From Lichenostomus cassidix (lineage: Eukaryota > Chordata > Aves > Passeriformes > Meliphagidae): a stretch of 64,000 bases of DNA. A model generated the notes under the pieces. That model made no database searches. It saw only the letters and a program-made list of their open reading frames with translations, and had not been told where the DNA came from. The stretch spans positions 6,204,056 to 6,268,055 of the forward strand of contig CM039189.1 of NCBI GenBank assembly GCA_008360975.2. The letters are read 5' to 3'. Each line of letters starts with the position of its first letter. The first letter of the stretch is position 1. Below, one piece after another: positions 1-23,738 of the stretch. The position numbers and the translations under genes were made by a program.

Positions 1-9789
<9,789 letters not shown>

Positions 9790-12700
9790 TCAGCACAGGA
9801 ACAGCTTCCAAGAGAGGGAGCACAGTTTTCTTACACTGTTCATTTCATCCCTGCTTTCCCTTCTGGCCTCGATGCTGCTCTTCACCATTTCTTTATCTCC
9901 TTAATACAGGGGGAGCCATCATAACTTTAAATTGCTGCTCTGAAGATCCTTCTGTAAGAACGAGAGGCAGCAACCCCTCACCCTGCCTTCCCCAGGAATT
10001 TACTGAAAAGCATGTGTGAGGCTTGACAGCAACAGAATTGTGTAATAGTTTTGTGCTGAGCTCCTAATAAATATAACTGGCTGACCTGCCAGTAACGAGG
10101 CCACCTCTTAAAAATAAATAAACATACACATATAGTTTTGTTACAGTTTATAAACAAGTTTTGAAGCACTTAAACCACAAAATTAGCGAACAGCATTTTT
10201 ACACTAACCTCGAAGGAGCTGAGAAACGGAAAACCACCTTTACATCACGTTCTACTGCTCAGTGAGCAGCCAGCAAATAGGAGGAGAAAGGACAGCCCAA
10301 ATTGCAGGCGAGCGAGGGACTGTGTTAAAGCTCCCCTCCGAGTATTAGAGATGACAGCAAACCCAAACAGCACAACAACTGCTGCTGAGCACGGGATGGC
10401 AGGAGCTCTCTGCAGCAGCCAAAAGCATCTCAACAGCTTTGTTTCGCCAGCGAGAGCCGTGTGTGTTTGCAGCAGGAAGGGACCTGGTTAATCACTGGGG
10501 TAAGTGACACGGGGCTGCAGAGGCCGTGCTGGTGGCACTGCAGGGATCATGGACACACACAGGGCTCAGAGAACCCTTTCCACAGGGAGCTTTTCCCAAT
10601 TCCCGAGTAGCAGCTTTGCAGCGCCGATTCTATTAATGCAACGTGACAGACAGCCGCTTCCAGATCCCTTCCTTCGAGCAGCCGACTGAACTTATTTTGC
10701 ATGTTTGGAAAACACAGCTTTTTTTTTTTGTTAAGATACATGAACTTAGAAACACACACAGATATTCACATCTCAAGAATCAGGGAGCCCAAGCAGGGAG
10801 GTGAATGGTCCTGTATTCCAACCACACTCCCTTGCCATGGATCTGGAGCACAGCAAGCCAAAAAACCACCTGTCCCTCGGCGCTGATGTGCAGGGCATCA
10901 AAATGCTCCTGCTCACAGGCAGTGAGAAAGGAAACGTGTGAAAATCCCTCCCAAGGAAAGGAACAGCATTTGTGGAGATTTCTATGCACAGGAGCAGCAA
11001 GCAGCGACCCAGCTCCTGCTCACCAGGAGGAAGGGGAGGTTGGGAAGGCAGCTGCACACCAAGTGCCTTGATGTCCCCTGGAGGCACAGATCCTGCCTCC
11101 CAGCACAAAGCTTTGTTTCTTTGTCTCCTGGACTACAAAAAAGCATCTGTGTGTTTCTCAAAGTCAGACGCCACCAAAAATACAGCGTTTGCTGTAACAC
11201 AAATACAGGGAGCGCTTCTGTCTTACGAAATCAGATCAAAGCCCTAAAAGCTGCTAACTATGCAATGGAAGACTTTAAAAATCCATGGAAACACTGCAGT
11301 TCATGCCTGAAATGCCCACATGCAGGCGTAAGGATAAGAAATGGCTGTTTTAACATACAATTCAGCCAGGAAGCAATTCCATCCCATCAATTTAACTTCA
11401 GAAAAAAGTATAAAAACATACTCTACCTTCCTGGAGAGCTGAACTAATCAACAAAAATATTCTTACCCAAGTTACATGACATTAACCAAGAATGACCTGA
11501 AGTCTGGCTGAGCACAAAGCCTGGAGCAGAAATACTGTAAAGATACTTTCCCTGCCATGCCTTCCTCTGCTTGCCTACCTGAGATATTTTACACAGCCCC
11601 AATCCCTGTGCCTCTGAACATATCAAATCCTGAGTATATTTAATCCTAAACAATCCTAAGGAGAGTAAAAGCCATTCTCCAGGAAACAAACCTGTTTTTA
11701 TGGAGGGAAGGAGACTCAAGGTTCAGAACTTGGATAACCTGTGTTTGTATATTTTCCCATTAATCATCTCTAGACTTCAGAGGTACACAGAGAGCAGGAC
11801 TAGCTGACCTGAGGCCTTGGGATTGATGGCCAAATGTTTGACTCTGGGCTTCCATGTCCAGCCACTGCTATTCTCAAGGCTCATGGACTGAGCAACCTTT
11901 ACAGTGTATACACTGTTTTTTCAACAGTCTCTCACAGAAACATTCTCACTTCTGCAAGTACTTGCACAAAAGAGACCATGGACAGCAAACCCCCAGACAG
12001 CAGTAGCAGCAGGGAAGGAAAATAAATGGCAATACAAGAAAAGAATGAGATTACAATTCCACAGAACCTTTTTTTGAGTCTCCCAGTAACATTCAGGTTA
12101 CTTAGGTATCTCTCATTCTCACTACCAGCTGGCAATGGATAAATATATTTTCTCCACGGTGAAGGATAACATACCAACACAAATAAAGCTGGTCATATCT
12201 GCATGCAGGACTGCAGAACCTGGCTTAAAGTACACTATTACATTGTCCTACCATTTTTCTTTCTAATAACAGGTCTGCAGAACCACAATTTCTCCTTGTT
12301 AGTGTATATACTCCTGAACATCAAGAAATAGATGAAATTTGTAACAGGACTGCAGGCCTGTTACTCAAACTATTGGTTATGAATTCATATCTGATACACT
12401 AATTGCTGTATCAGCTATACTATAGTCTCACAAAACTATATTCTCTCAAACTCAACACCATTCACAGCCCACTAAAATCCTGGTGCAGTTGTTTCCATCA
12501 GGAAATTCTTGCTGTTTTCAAGCATAGACCTCACTGTACCAGCGAAGATGAAGGGAGAAACCCTTCTGATTAAGGGGTTTCCACTTCAGGGGTGTATTTT
12601 GTTTGGTTACTTTGTATTTTCAACCATCTCTTTTAAATATTATCATCTGTTTTAAGATTAACACAAACACCCCAGTCTCAAACAGAAAAGAAAAACTCAG

Positions 12701-13899
12701 ACAAAAAAATGATTTGTGAAAGGCTTTATGATGACTGTGGCTAACATCATAAAGCTTTACTGTACTAAACTTCTACTGTTAAGACACCAAAAACAATTTA
12801 TACATGCAGGTAAAAATATTATTTTCAAATTCCTCTCAAGAGCAATATACCTTACGTCAGACAAATCAGAGTCTAGAATGTGAAAGAACTAAAAACTGTT
12901 CCAGGTAAAGAAAGGAAAGGATCTGATCCAGAATACAGTAAACAGTATGAACTTTGCTATTTTCTTCATCATGTGTTCTTATTGCATGTACTCCAAAAGG
13001 GTAACACTTCTTTGGACACAATCTGGCAGCACAAAGCAAGCAGCTGGACCTCTCAGTGGGATCCCACACAGACACTGTAGTTCATTCCCATGCCACACTT
13101 CCCAGGAACAGCACCGTAAATAGTAAATATTTTCTGTGATTTGGAATCCAATAGTTCATCACATGCTGTGATTCAGTAGGTCAGGCAAGAGATATTTCTA
13201 GATGATCCTAAAACAACACCTTGTTATCTCGCTATTCCCACTGCTCCTCCTGAATGTTTTATCTAGCAGATGAAATGTACAGTGGACCTGCTAGAATCTG
13301 GTAAGGAATAGGTCTAAAAAGTGAGCAGTAACAGGGTTAGAAGTTATCAAGGACTTGACAGCCTTAAAAAAAAAAAAGCAGGCAAAGCCAAGACCGAGCT
13401 GGTAATGTACATGTTCTGCATTTTAGAAAGCTCCATTTCAGAGCTGAAAATCAAGCTTAAAGCAAGTCATGACAAAGAAGATGGGGGGGGGAAAAAAATT
13501 CAATTTACCCTGTATCATTTACTCGTATATCCAAAATCCTGCAACTGTGAAAAAGGCAGTGCCAAAAACCTGTACCTTCCTTTACTTCCTCTGTAAGCCA
13601 GTCTGCTTTGGCCAATTCCACATTTATATTAACAGGTAAAGGGAAAACACAGAAAAAACCCTGTAAGTTAGAACAGAAATGTCACAGAAAACAGGAGGGA
13701 AAAAAAAAAAGCATAAAACCCCTCTAGCTAGTAAAGGCTGGAATAACAAAAGAATTTTTTTTTGATAACAGAAAAGAGATCCCTTAACACTCATCCTGAC
13801 TCACCAGGAGATACTAATAGTAACAATACAGTATTATGTGAAGTACTAACTAGCAACCCAGGTGAATGCTAAACAGGAGCTCCTGAAATTATGTATATT

Positions 13900-14500
13900 T
13901 AAGTGAGATGATCTGGATTACTTGCAGAGAACAGACTCCAAAAAAAAGGGGCTAATGGATCTCTTGTGATCAAGAAATTCCAGGAGCCTGGAGGAAAGAA
14001 TTTTGCACTGAAATTCAAAAAGAGAAGACTGAATGACCCAAGTAATTACAGGTCCAGCAGTCTAATGCCAAGCAAGGCAAAATTACAGAATATTCAATAC
14101 TAGTCTCTAATAATAAAGAATTAGTGAGGGGTAATAAAATCAATGTCAATCAAATTAAGTCTATGGAAAATAGATTCTGTCAAACTAAACTGACAACCTT
14201 CTTGATGAGATTACAAGTTTGACCCATAAATTTTAAGAATGTCATTAAATCAACGTTGATATACTTGGTCTTCTCTGAAGGACTTGCTTTGGTACTGCTT
14301 ATTAATTGACTAAAACAAAATTAACATGGCACACATTAAATGGATTAAAAAAGCCAACAGATCTGTTACTGGGAATTGTGAACAGGAAATCACCAGAAAG
14401 ATGCTTTCTTCCAGGTCTGTCTCAGGAAACAGATCTTGGCCCTAAATTGTTTATTGCCACCAGTAAGTGGAAAAAACCCAAACTCCTTGCTCATGAAAAT
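13900..14500 (+). mobile_element. Ancient CR1-like LINE relic (reverse transcriptase region)
   Basis: The block resembles, from memory, a CR1-type non-LTR retrotransposon consensus that is common in turtle, crocodile and bird DNA. Landmarks in order on the plus strand are AAATTCCAGGAGCCTGGA near 13975, ATGACCCAAGTAATTACAGG near 14034, ATGGAAAATAGATTCTGTCA near 14163, GATGAGATTACAAGTTTG near 14204, AACATGGCACACATTAAATG near 14323 and GATCTTGGCCCTAAATTGTT near 14433. These correspond to the central reverse transcriptase segment. Stops and indels break the frame throughout, so the copy is dead. It lies antisense to ELAVL4 inside intron 2. The boundaries are approximate and the subfamily is not assigned. 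Confidence 0.75.
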
Positions 14501-17500
14501 TGACTGCAGAAAGACAGGAGGAAAGGATAAGTACAAAGAGAACAGAGGGAAGGTGCAAAGCAATTTAAGTTCCTCAGTAAAGCACAAATACACACATTTA
14601 GATAGCACAAAGCTTACATCCTGACAAACCACATTAACTGTGGCATACTTTAGGAAGGCTGAAATGAAAGACTGACACAGGCCACATCAAGCCTGCAACA
14701 CTGACAAAAGAGTTTAAAAACTCTTCTTGGCATAAAAGCCATACAATCAAAAAAGGGAAAGAAAAAAAAAAAATCACTGCTTTGCTGAGGAGGAGCCCAG
14801 TCCTGGCTCATGTGCTCCAGGCCAGACACTGAAGCCTTGGTGCCACGAGAAATGACCACAGCATGGAGAACTCCTTCAGCTGAGATGTGGGGTCAATGTG
14901 TCTACCTGATCAAAAAAGTTGAAGCTGAACCTGAACACTACTACATTACTAGTCACCTGAAGTACAAACTCATTTTTCACTAATGCCTGTCCATGGAGTT
15001 CTGTATCCCAAGCCCCACTGCTCAGCAAGTGAAACCAGACTAAAAACAATACAGCAAATGCTGTTTTCCTGTGGAAGCCATTTGCTGGTTTTCACATTGA
15101 AGGTAACATGAATTTAAGTACCTAACAACCATTTTGTCAGTTCCTCTACCACTGGAAATTCTGAAAGCTTGTGGGTTTTTTTTCTGAAAACTATGCTCTA
15201 GCTCAAGCAGAAATTAATCCAGGAAACGTTTTGGCAAGATGTGTTAAGTGCTCTATAATCTCTTCTACTCTGAAGCTCTACAAATCCACTGTTCCTGCTG
15301 GTTGTATGAAGAACAATCATTGCCACAAGCAAAGCAGAAGCAAGCTACTTTCTCAGAAAGTCTGAAGCCTTCCTATTGCAGGAAACTATTCTAATAGCAA
15401 CCCAGAGATGAGTACAACTTTTAATTGCCCACCTGTGACCAGGTAAGTTCAAAAAAATTTAGAAACATCCTTTTGATTTGGAAATAAATTCCTGTGGAAT
15501 GGAATGCCACATTAAAGGACTATGGTCCCTACTACAAGCAGTCACTCATGAGAAAAGCACAGAATGGGACAGCAGTGATCCAAACTGCCTCAAATTGTGG
15601 TTTTGTTGTCCCCTGCCCAAATGTAAAAGCTAATTAAAGCTGCCCTCCCGACAGCCGTAACGGAGCGCCGATGCTTCCCTGCCACAATGCCTCCCTTCGG
15701 AAGTAGGGCACGTCTGACAGCTCACCGCGCATCAGCCAGGCAGGAGCCGGCAGCCACTAACAGCCTTCAGTCACTCTGGCTTTGGGACCAAGAGATAAAT
15801 AACGCTCACCACCAATTCTACAAACCTCCCCAGCTCCCTTTGTGCCTGTTCCACCCTCGGTGGGATTTAGGGAAGAAACTGCACACGGGGTGAGCTCCTC
15901 GCTCTTGCAGAGCTCAGCGCAACCTGCTGTCCACCTGTGGCTCTTCCAAGCAAACCTGCACATACTCCTCCACTTTCCCCTGTGTTCTCAAGCTTGAGAT
16001 GATCGTAATAAATAGCATCTCTGGATGGCTGGCAGGGAGATTTCTTTCTGTCTTTTAAGCAAGAGTAACCAAAGAAACTTCTGACATTCAAGGCAAGCCC
16101 TGCTCCAGCTGGCAGACCCATTTCAGAACACCACCCTGTAAGGCTTCAAATAATTTCAGAAGTGTTTTAAACACATTCCTGGGATGAAAAGGAATGATTG
16201 CAACTCATATGAAAAGCCATGTGAAGTAGAGGCTTTTGGAGAAGGTTACATAAATACCCTTGAGAAGATATATTCACAATGTACAAAGAGGGTCAAGTGA
16301 AATGGCTTTCATTTTTTTTCTTTTTGTTTCCTCAACAGTTACCAACAAATAGAGCTGTTCACCTAAAAAAGCAGGTAAGCTATAGAGAGAAAAATCAGAT
16401 CAAGGGGAAATGAGATCTGATCATGAGACCAGTTAGTTCAAAACCTGCTCCTTGTCTGATGCTTTCTTGTACCAGTAATGTCAGTCTCATTCATCCTCCA
16501 CCTCTACCAAGGAGAATCCCTCGCTGTCACCCCAGCAATGCACACTGCAGTCTCAGGAGAAGCAGACCAGGAGAGAAACATCTTCTGCTCACAGTGCTCC
16601 TACGACCAAACAATGAAGCTAAGGCTGTCACTGTCACAATTCACTGCAACCCAACTATGAAGGGTAACTTGTTCTGTGTTTAGGGCAGCACTTATCACAG
16701 CATCCATTTAGTCTATAGCTTATTTACAATACAATACTTGTATCTGTGCAACTAGGATTTTTTAATACATATTGTCCATGAATAACAAGAAAGCATTTGC
16801 CACCTATTAACTCTTGCTTTTGCAAGAATTTAGGGAAAAAATGTACACAATCTTTCTCAAAGCAAAACCAAGACAAGAATGAGGCATAAATCACTTGGTT
16901 TCTGCCTTTTGCAGGACGGCAACTGGGTACAAGCTTTGTTTGGGAACCTTCCATCACATTACTCTACTTGGGGTGCCCTTGTTAATTCTTTTGAGAAGAT
17001 CCCACTTCTGCATTTGGAGAAGTCAGCTGTATTTAAATGCAATCCAACCGAGAGCCCCAGATATGCTATGATGCTAAAGTGCACCTACAATCAAGAAGCA
17101 TGACTTGTCCTTGGTTAAAAACAGCCATCAGCATAATCTGAGTTTAGCAGATCCTTCCTCCTAAGATATTTACTGGAGAGGAAAGTCAGGTTCCAGACTA
17201 ACAGTGAAATGCACTTGTAACAAATCTCCTCCTAAGAAACATGCTTTTTGTGAAACTAAAAAAGTAAAGCTAACCCCAAACTTCCAGGAAAAATCCTCTA
17301 TGTTCCATAGGTAGAGCACCTGCAAAGGCTACATAATGACACAAAGCTCCTCAGATAGGACAAGATCCCTCAAGCAAGCTCTTCCCCTAGGCATCAGAGC
17401 CCTGATACCCAAATAGCAAGAACCCTCCCCACCAGGTGTCTGCACAGAGAAAGTTCCTATCACTGCCTTAATCCTGGCAATGCCAGAGAGACTCAGATAA

Positions 17501-20500
17501 AAGCTCATTCATGCAGGAGACAGGCCTTTTTTTGGGGAGCTCGAGGGGAGACATGAGTTGCACAATGAGGTCCCACGGGAGCCTTACGCACACAGGATTT
17601 AATAAACTCCAGTCCAAGTGGAAGGGGCTTCTTCCCACCAGGCCTTCTCCAACAGAGACGGTGCTACGTGATTAAAAAATCCCCCAAAGGAAGCCCTTGC
17701 AAACAGTGTGCTACATCCCACGTAAAGCTCTCCCTCGGGGAGAGGATAAGAGAAGGAAAATGAACCAGACATACAGACACCACTCACTCAATTTTAATAT
17801 CTGAATGGGAAGTGCCAGGTACCATGACAACAAGCCTAGAAAAATAAAGGGGGAATAAAAAGAAGCATTGCCCAAAACGTGAAACAAATCCTGTAAACGT
17901 AGCTAAAGCGAATGATTAGGGCTGGTGAGGTAAATGCAAGCCCTGGACCCCCACATGTCTTTGGAAGGGAACCACCTGCACCTGGACACAGTGACCTCAA
18001 AATCAAAATAAGACTCTCCAACCTATCTGCAAGCTCCCCACAACAGAAACATCACTCATTCAGCACCTTAAGTTGGAAAGCTTGGTTTTGCCAGGCAGTG
18101 CCAGAGGAGATTACATGAGTTTTGTCCTCTTCCACCAGTTTTGACAAATCTCTTAATGCAAGACAGTGTAATTTAATGTCTTGATTTTCAGAGCTGGTGA
18201 TGCAGTCGCAGTTGTTATGTAAATTAAATACCAATTGACAGTAGCTGCCGTTCCTCAAAATCAGATACAGTAATTGTTTTCAGTCTAGAATGGCCCCATA
18301 TATCCACTCAGAACACAACAGAGCATGCTTTGACAGCCTGCTGCTGCCCAGTGCCACCAGATCCTTCTGAAAATCCCACTCCCACAGAAACTTCAAGAGG
18401 ACTTCCAAACCCATGCAAGTACTCCATTTTATACTTGACCATACTAGAATTGTAAGACACCTGCTCTTGAAAATCGTGCCTTACAGTCTCCTAAAGGCTT
18501 CTATCCTTTCAGATGTTTTACTCTCACCTGAAACATGGCTTTGCTCTCACCTGCACACTACAGAGTTCAACCAAGTGAGCTGTGCCTCTGCCATGCTTGA
18601 GGACATGGACTAATCTGCATGGAAAGCTTAAGTGGCAGTTTGAGACAAGATGCTGCTGACTTGGCTGGAGCCTTCTACGGTTCCCATTACCATAGCATGG
18701 AAGCATTTTATCTCTGAAACGCACCTTTCCTCACAAAGACCACTGAGGAAAGCACTTTTATTCCTATTATGGAGAAGAGAAACTGAAAGGCATCACGATT
18801 TCCAGGGTGAACTTGGACAGAGCAACACAGTCACTAAAACAGGGAGCTAAAACTGCAGCTCCCCCACTCTAAGACTGGAACCTTATCATTGGCCCATTGA
18901 GAGTTGTGCTGGGCTAGAGATATCTTGTAAACAACACATACATTTCATGCTCTGTAGAATATATTATCCTCCGTTTTCTTTTTTGTTTGCTTGCTTTTAT
19001 CAAGTTTCTTTAAATGCAAAACTGGATTTTCAGCATGGGTGTGTTCGTACTACTGCAAGCAACTGATTAAGTAGGTTTTGAAAAGCTACTGCTCCTGACA
19101 CAAGACAAGTGAGTTCCATTTCTGAACAAATATTTGGATTTTGCTCCCCTCAGTTGACATCTCTTGCTTCCCTTCTTTTCATCTTCTCCTCCCCCTTCCT
19201 TCAAGGAGCACACAGCCTCTGAATTAGCAGCTGTTCCGAGAAGAGCAAGGCTGCACTCCTCCCCGCTTTGTCCCAGAACAGAACAGGGACTGTACTATAA
19301 AAATCCAGTGTTCTGGGGACAGGCATGAATGGACAAGAAACAGCCATGACTTGTCTATCCTGAACAGTAAATTCAATGCTGAAGAGACGACTTAAACACA
19401 AGAATGCAGACATTAGGAACAAACAGGCTAAGAGAAAACAAGATTCAGTAAGAAAGAAAGTGAAAACAAATAGAACCAGAAAAAGCCCTGAAAGACGTAT
19501 CAGCACACAATAATGGTTATCAGCAGCATGGAGAAAAAATCTGGACCAGGAATTAAAGAAGTCACTGCATTATATTAAGCATGCAATACACTGTGGGAAG
19601 CTGTTCTCATACCCAAGAGATGTCAAGTTGGGGAGAAAGGATACAGCATCACTGGACAAGCAGTACAGAAAGAATGGTAAAGACCACACAGCTCTAACAA
19701 AGAATGTATGTACCAGAAACAAGGAAGGCAACAAACTGAAGGCCAATTTCAGCAGTCACTAGGTTTTTAAACTGAGACCTAAGGCTTGAGAGTGACTTAA
19801 AATACAAGCTTAGAAGTGGCCAGTGTTAAAACTCTGAAGTGTGGTATCCTTTGATTAAATTGTGACTAAAAGGAGATGCAAAAGCCTATAGATATTTCCA
19901 GTGTGTGAAGACTATGACTGGAGATGAAATATTAAAAAAGTGTTCTACATCTTTTTTATCCATGAAAAAAGATTAAGAGAGGGTAGAAAGAATCACAGAG
20001 TCTGAAACCAAAGAGAAAAGGCACTCCAAGAGCATGAACCAGCAGGTCACAGAAGAGGCACATGCTTCATTACAGCACATGGATCTTCCCTCCTGCATAT
20101 CATCCCCAAATGCTGGAACTTCTGAAATTTAGATGAAAGTAGAATGCAACTAAAAATTTAATCCTGAACAACGGAGCAGAAACTGAAGGCAAACCAAAAG
20201 AAACAGAGTGATTATTCACTGGTCAGGCTTCCACCAAAGGAGTAAGTTTGGATTGAGCGTGCCTACATTGTACCACATACAGAGTTTTGGTGCAAATGGA
20301 CCAAACTTGTATGAAAAAAGGCCAATGTCAGACAGCCAGAGTCAGAGCTTATGAGAAACACCACTACCAAACAAATGATGGTGGTGAGAGGTAGAAGGAA
20401 GGCAGAAGGACTGAACCAGGGCAGAGCCTGCACACAGACCAAGGCTCATACTTTCACCAAGGGTCAGAGAACTGCAGAGTGGAAAGAGTCCTGGCTCAAC

Positions 20501-22555
20501 AGAAGTCTTGATCCATAGGAGACAGATTTTTTAATAAAAGGCCAAGAACATACTCTGTCAACAAGAAGGAAACAAGCAGAAGAACTAGGAAAGACACAGC
20601 CAAGATATGAAAATCCAGTGCATCCTCAAACTTGGAATGATTTCATGTAGAAATGGTGGTAGTAATGCTTCCAGTCTAAAGGAAATGGCAGAGGATCATA
20701 AAACTGGAGAAAAACAAGAGTTTGTTTTGCAAAACAAGAATATTAATAGGACATAACATTATACTGCAGCAGCAATATCTGAAACCTGGCTGACTGCAAA
20801 TTCAAAAAGCCCTGGTAATTTTGTCATTAAATGATTTAATTCGGCAACATTTAAGGTTTTGTACCTCAGCCTCTGTCAAACAACAAAAAACAAAAGCCAC
20901 AACAATACTAACAAATTTCACAGTAATTCGGAACAATGGCTCTCAATACCTGTTCTGTCTCATCAACAGCCTACTAATTAAACTCTGAGCTCTACTAACC
21001 ACTTTTTCCAATGCACAGAGGAAAGTAATTTATTGCAGACCGGAATACAAAATTTAATATTAACAACACAACTCGTGACTGCAGCATTTTTAATCTGATC
21101 AGCAGAAACATAAAAAAAAAAGCTGCAGCCTGACAACTAAGAAGGTTAATCTGTAATAGTTAGATTTACGTAGATTACTTTACACAGCATCTGCAAAGAT
21201 GCTGAGAACGGTAATGCTACTTTATCATATTCCAGAACCTGCTACCTATAAAAATTTTGCTATCCACTGATATATGGACTGCAGGGAGCCTCTCCACAAA
21301 TTTGTTTCGGCTTTAAGACAGAACCTCCAAGAATTTAAAATCAAGAACAGGAATTTAAGTATGTTACAAGTTTATAATATTCCTTTTAGGTAGCTGCAGG
21401 TAACACAAGTAATGAAAACTACTTCAAGGAGAAAATATTATGACTTCATTGTGTGCACATACTACTTAGTCCTATCACTTAATCTTGGTAATTTTCTTGA
21501 GAAGAATATTAGCATGAATATGCTCCTCAGCAAATTTTCTCCAGCATAAAAATACTCTTCAAGGCAGCAGATTTCATCTGTATCAGCTGACACCTTTTCT
21601 TGTGACATTATCTACATGTATGGCACTGGATGCCATTGTTGGCTGAGCCCCACTAAAAACAGTGCAGTTTTGTGATACACAACTCTTGTAAAAGGCTTTC
21701 CACGACATGAAACAGGTGGGTGGCAAACAGGAAAAGGTAAAGAACCATTTTTCCTTTTGTTATCTAAATAAACCTAACCTGGAGCCAGTAAGTACCACAA
21801 TCCTACCAACAAATAAAATCAAGGTACCAGAGTAGCTATTCCAATGCAGTAGAAAGCATAAGGGGAAAATATGCTACCAGTCAAGCTCCCAAGCTGTTCC
21901 CGTTTGGGACTAGGTTTTTGCTTTTATTTTTTTGGTTAAGACAAAGTGGCTTCCAGAGGAGAAAAATGTTTAAAGAAACACAGAACTGGGCAAAGATATG
22001 CACTGGTAAATAGAAATGACACAGATACAGCAAGTAGGAGAACAGAGGAGTCTAAAAAAGGAACTGCTGGAGAATACTTCTTGCTACATGTCCTATCTTC
22101 CATGCCCTACCTACCGTCCTCACAGCAAGGAAAGTCAATACACCCCCTCCATCCAGCCAACAGCTTCCCAGGGAAGAAGGAGGCAGCCTCATTTTTTGGG
22201 TCCTAGAATTCTGCAGCAAGAGGAAGGAAGCCTGTTGATACCTAACTTTAGGTGCTTCCAAATGTGTGTGAGCACCATTATCTGGACAGAGCAGCAGGGA
22301 GATTAGAGCTTATGCTGCAGGAATAGCAACCCCTCTAGTACAGCAACAATTAATCACACTGGCAATGCTGCCATTTGTTTGCTTGCAGGTGAGTATGACG
22401 CAGCTTTTTGTCCATCTGCTTTTGCAACACCCCTTAAAGACCAACTAGCTGGGAAAAAAAAGCAATTTGGGCTCTTGTGAATAAAAATGATATAAGCATT
22501 CAGTTTTTTTCCCCCCTCAAGCTGATATAGTCCACTGATTAAACAGATGCTGAGA

Positions 22556-22640
22556 ATCCTAAGAACAGCAGTATTGTGTCAGAGCAGAAGCCTGCCTAGT
22601 CCAATATCCTGTCTCCAGCAGCACCTGCAAATCGGTAACT
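22556..22640 (+). repeat. Amniote interspersed repeat relic
   Basis: The stretch contains AGAACAGCAGTATTGTGTCA followed by CCTAGTCCAATATCCTGTCT. This matches, from memory, a common sauropsid repeat motif of the form 'agaac..ccatactgggtcagacc..tagcccagtatcctgtct' thought to derive from CR1 3' sequence. Only about 85 bp are recognisable and the family name is uncertain. Confidence 0.55.
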
Positions 22641-23715
22641 TGCACTGAAATTCCTAGCAGGGACAAGCAGCAACATCTGCAAAGTCAGTGATGGATCCTG
22701 CTCAGCAACAATAGAGAACAGCAGCTACATCCAACAACATCCAGCAGTGAGTCAGCCAAAGCAGAGACAGCCAGCCAGCAAAGCCAAAGAAATGGATTTA
22801 GCATCATGGCTCTGAAGTCCTTCTTCCTCTCCTTCTCTTCTCTTTTTGCAGAATCAGAACTTCACAGGGATGGGAGTGACCACGAGATTGTGGCATCACA
22901 GAACTGGGAAGTGTGGCACCTGAGCAAAACCTGCCTTAATAGACATGGAGAGATGCAGAAGGGCCCAAACAAAACTCAGGCTGTACCACAAATGGTTTGA
23001 AAACTCAGAGGCTGCAGTACCCTATCAATAACTGTTCCAGGAATGAAGCACTGGACATGAAGAGAATGCTGATGAAATCCAGAGATTTGCTGGCAAAGAT
23101 TGTGCATCAGAGCAACTTCCAATAGCCCAGATTCCTGAGATGGTTATCTGTGCTGACTATAAGCATGGGACTGCCAGTGAGCTGCACACAAAGGCTGTTG
23201 GACTCCCAATTCAGGCAGAAAGAGAAACTGTGCTTCAAGCAGAAGAGAATGGGTGGTGAGCAGTGTAGAGCTGTAGAAACTCCCCTCTCCACACATCCTT
23301 GTACATAACAGCATAATTAGAAGTTAAAACTTCTTAACTTTAAGTCAGTTTGAGATGATGGCCTAAGTTTCCAAGCAATGGGATTGAACCTTTGAAGTTT
23401 TCTGGGAGCAAAGGAGAAAAAATTGGATTTAAGGCCAGGCAAGACCTCCATGCTGTAGATATCTCAAAAGGAACTTTGCCCTCTACAAGTGGCATATCCC
23501 TTGAAGAAAAGATAGAAAACAGGTTGGCCTGATCATGTAAATGGGTCCTTGCTCAAGTCAGAGTAACTCAAAAAGCAAAAATGCGAAGGAGGAGCTCTGA
23601 AGTGGATGGAACCTGAGTAACTACTTAGATTAGTTTAGGGACTGCACATGAAACTGAGGTAGCAGAAAACAGAGGAGAGACCAATCTGAAGGTCTCAGGC
23701 TGACCATTGCCAGAA

Positions 23716-23738
23716 GCCAAGGTGAAGATCACCTTGGC
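23716..23738. repeat. 10-bp stem, 3-nt loop inverted repeat
   Basis: GCCAAGGTGA and TCACCTTGGC are perfect reverse complements around the loop AGA. It lies in the purine-rich, probably decayed-repeat part of intron 2. Confidence 0.85.

Noticed and set aside
10938..11447. 169-codon open frame on the plus strand
   Set aside because: No domain, low-quality composition, no splice or promoter context, and it lies antisense within intron 2. It is expected by chance in 64 kb.
19201..19506. Hydrophobic minus-strand frame resembling a membrane protein
   Set aside because: The hydrophobicity comes from purine-rich sequence read in reverse, giving Phe and Leu codons. There is no conserved motif.
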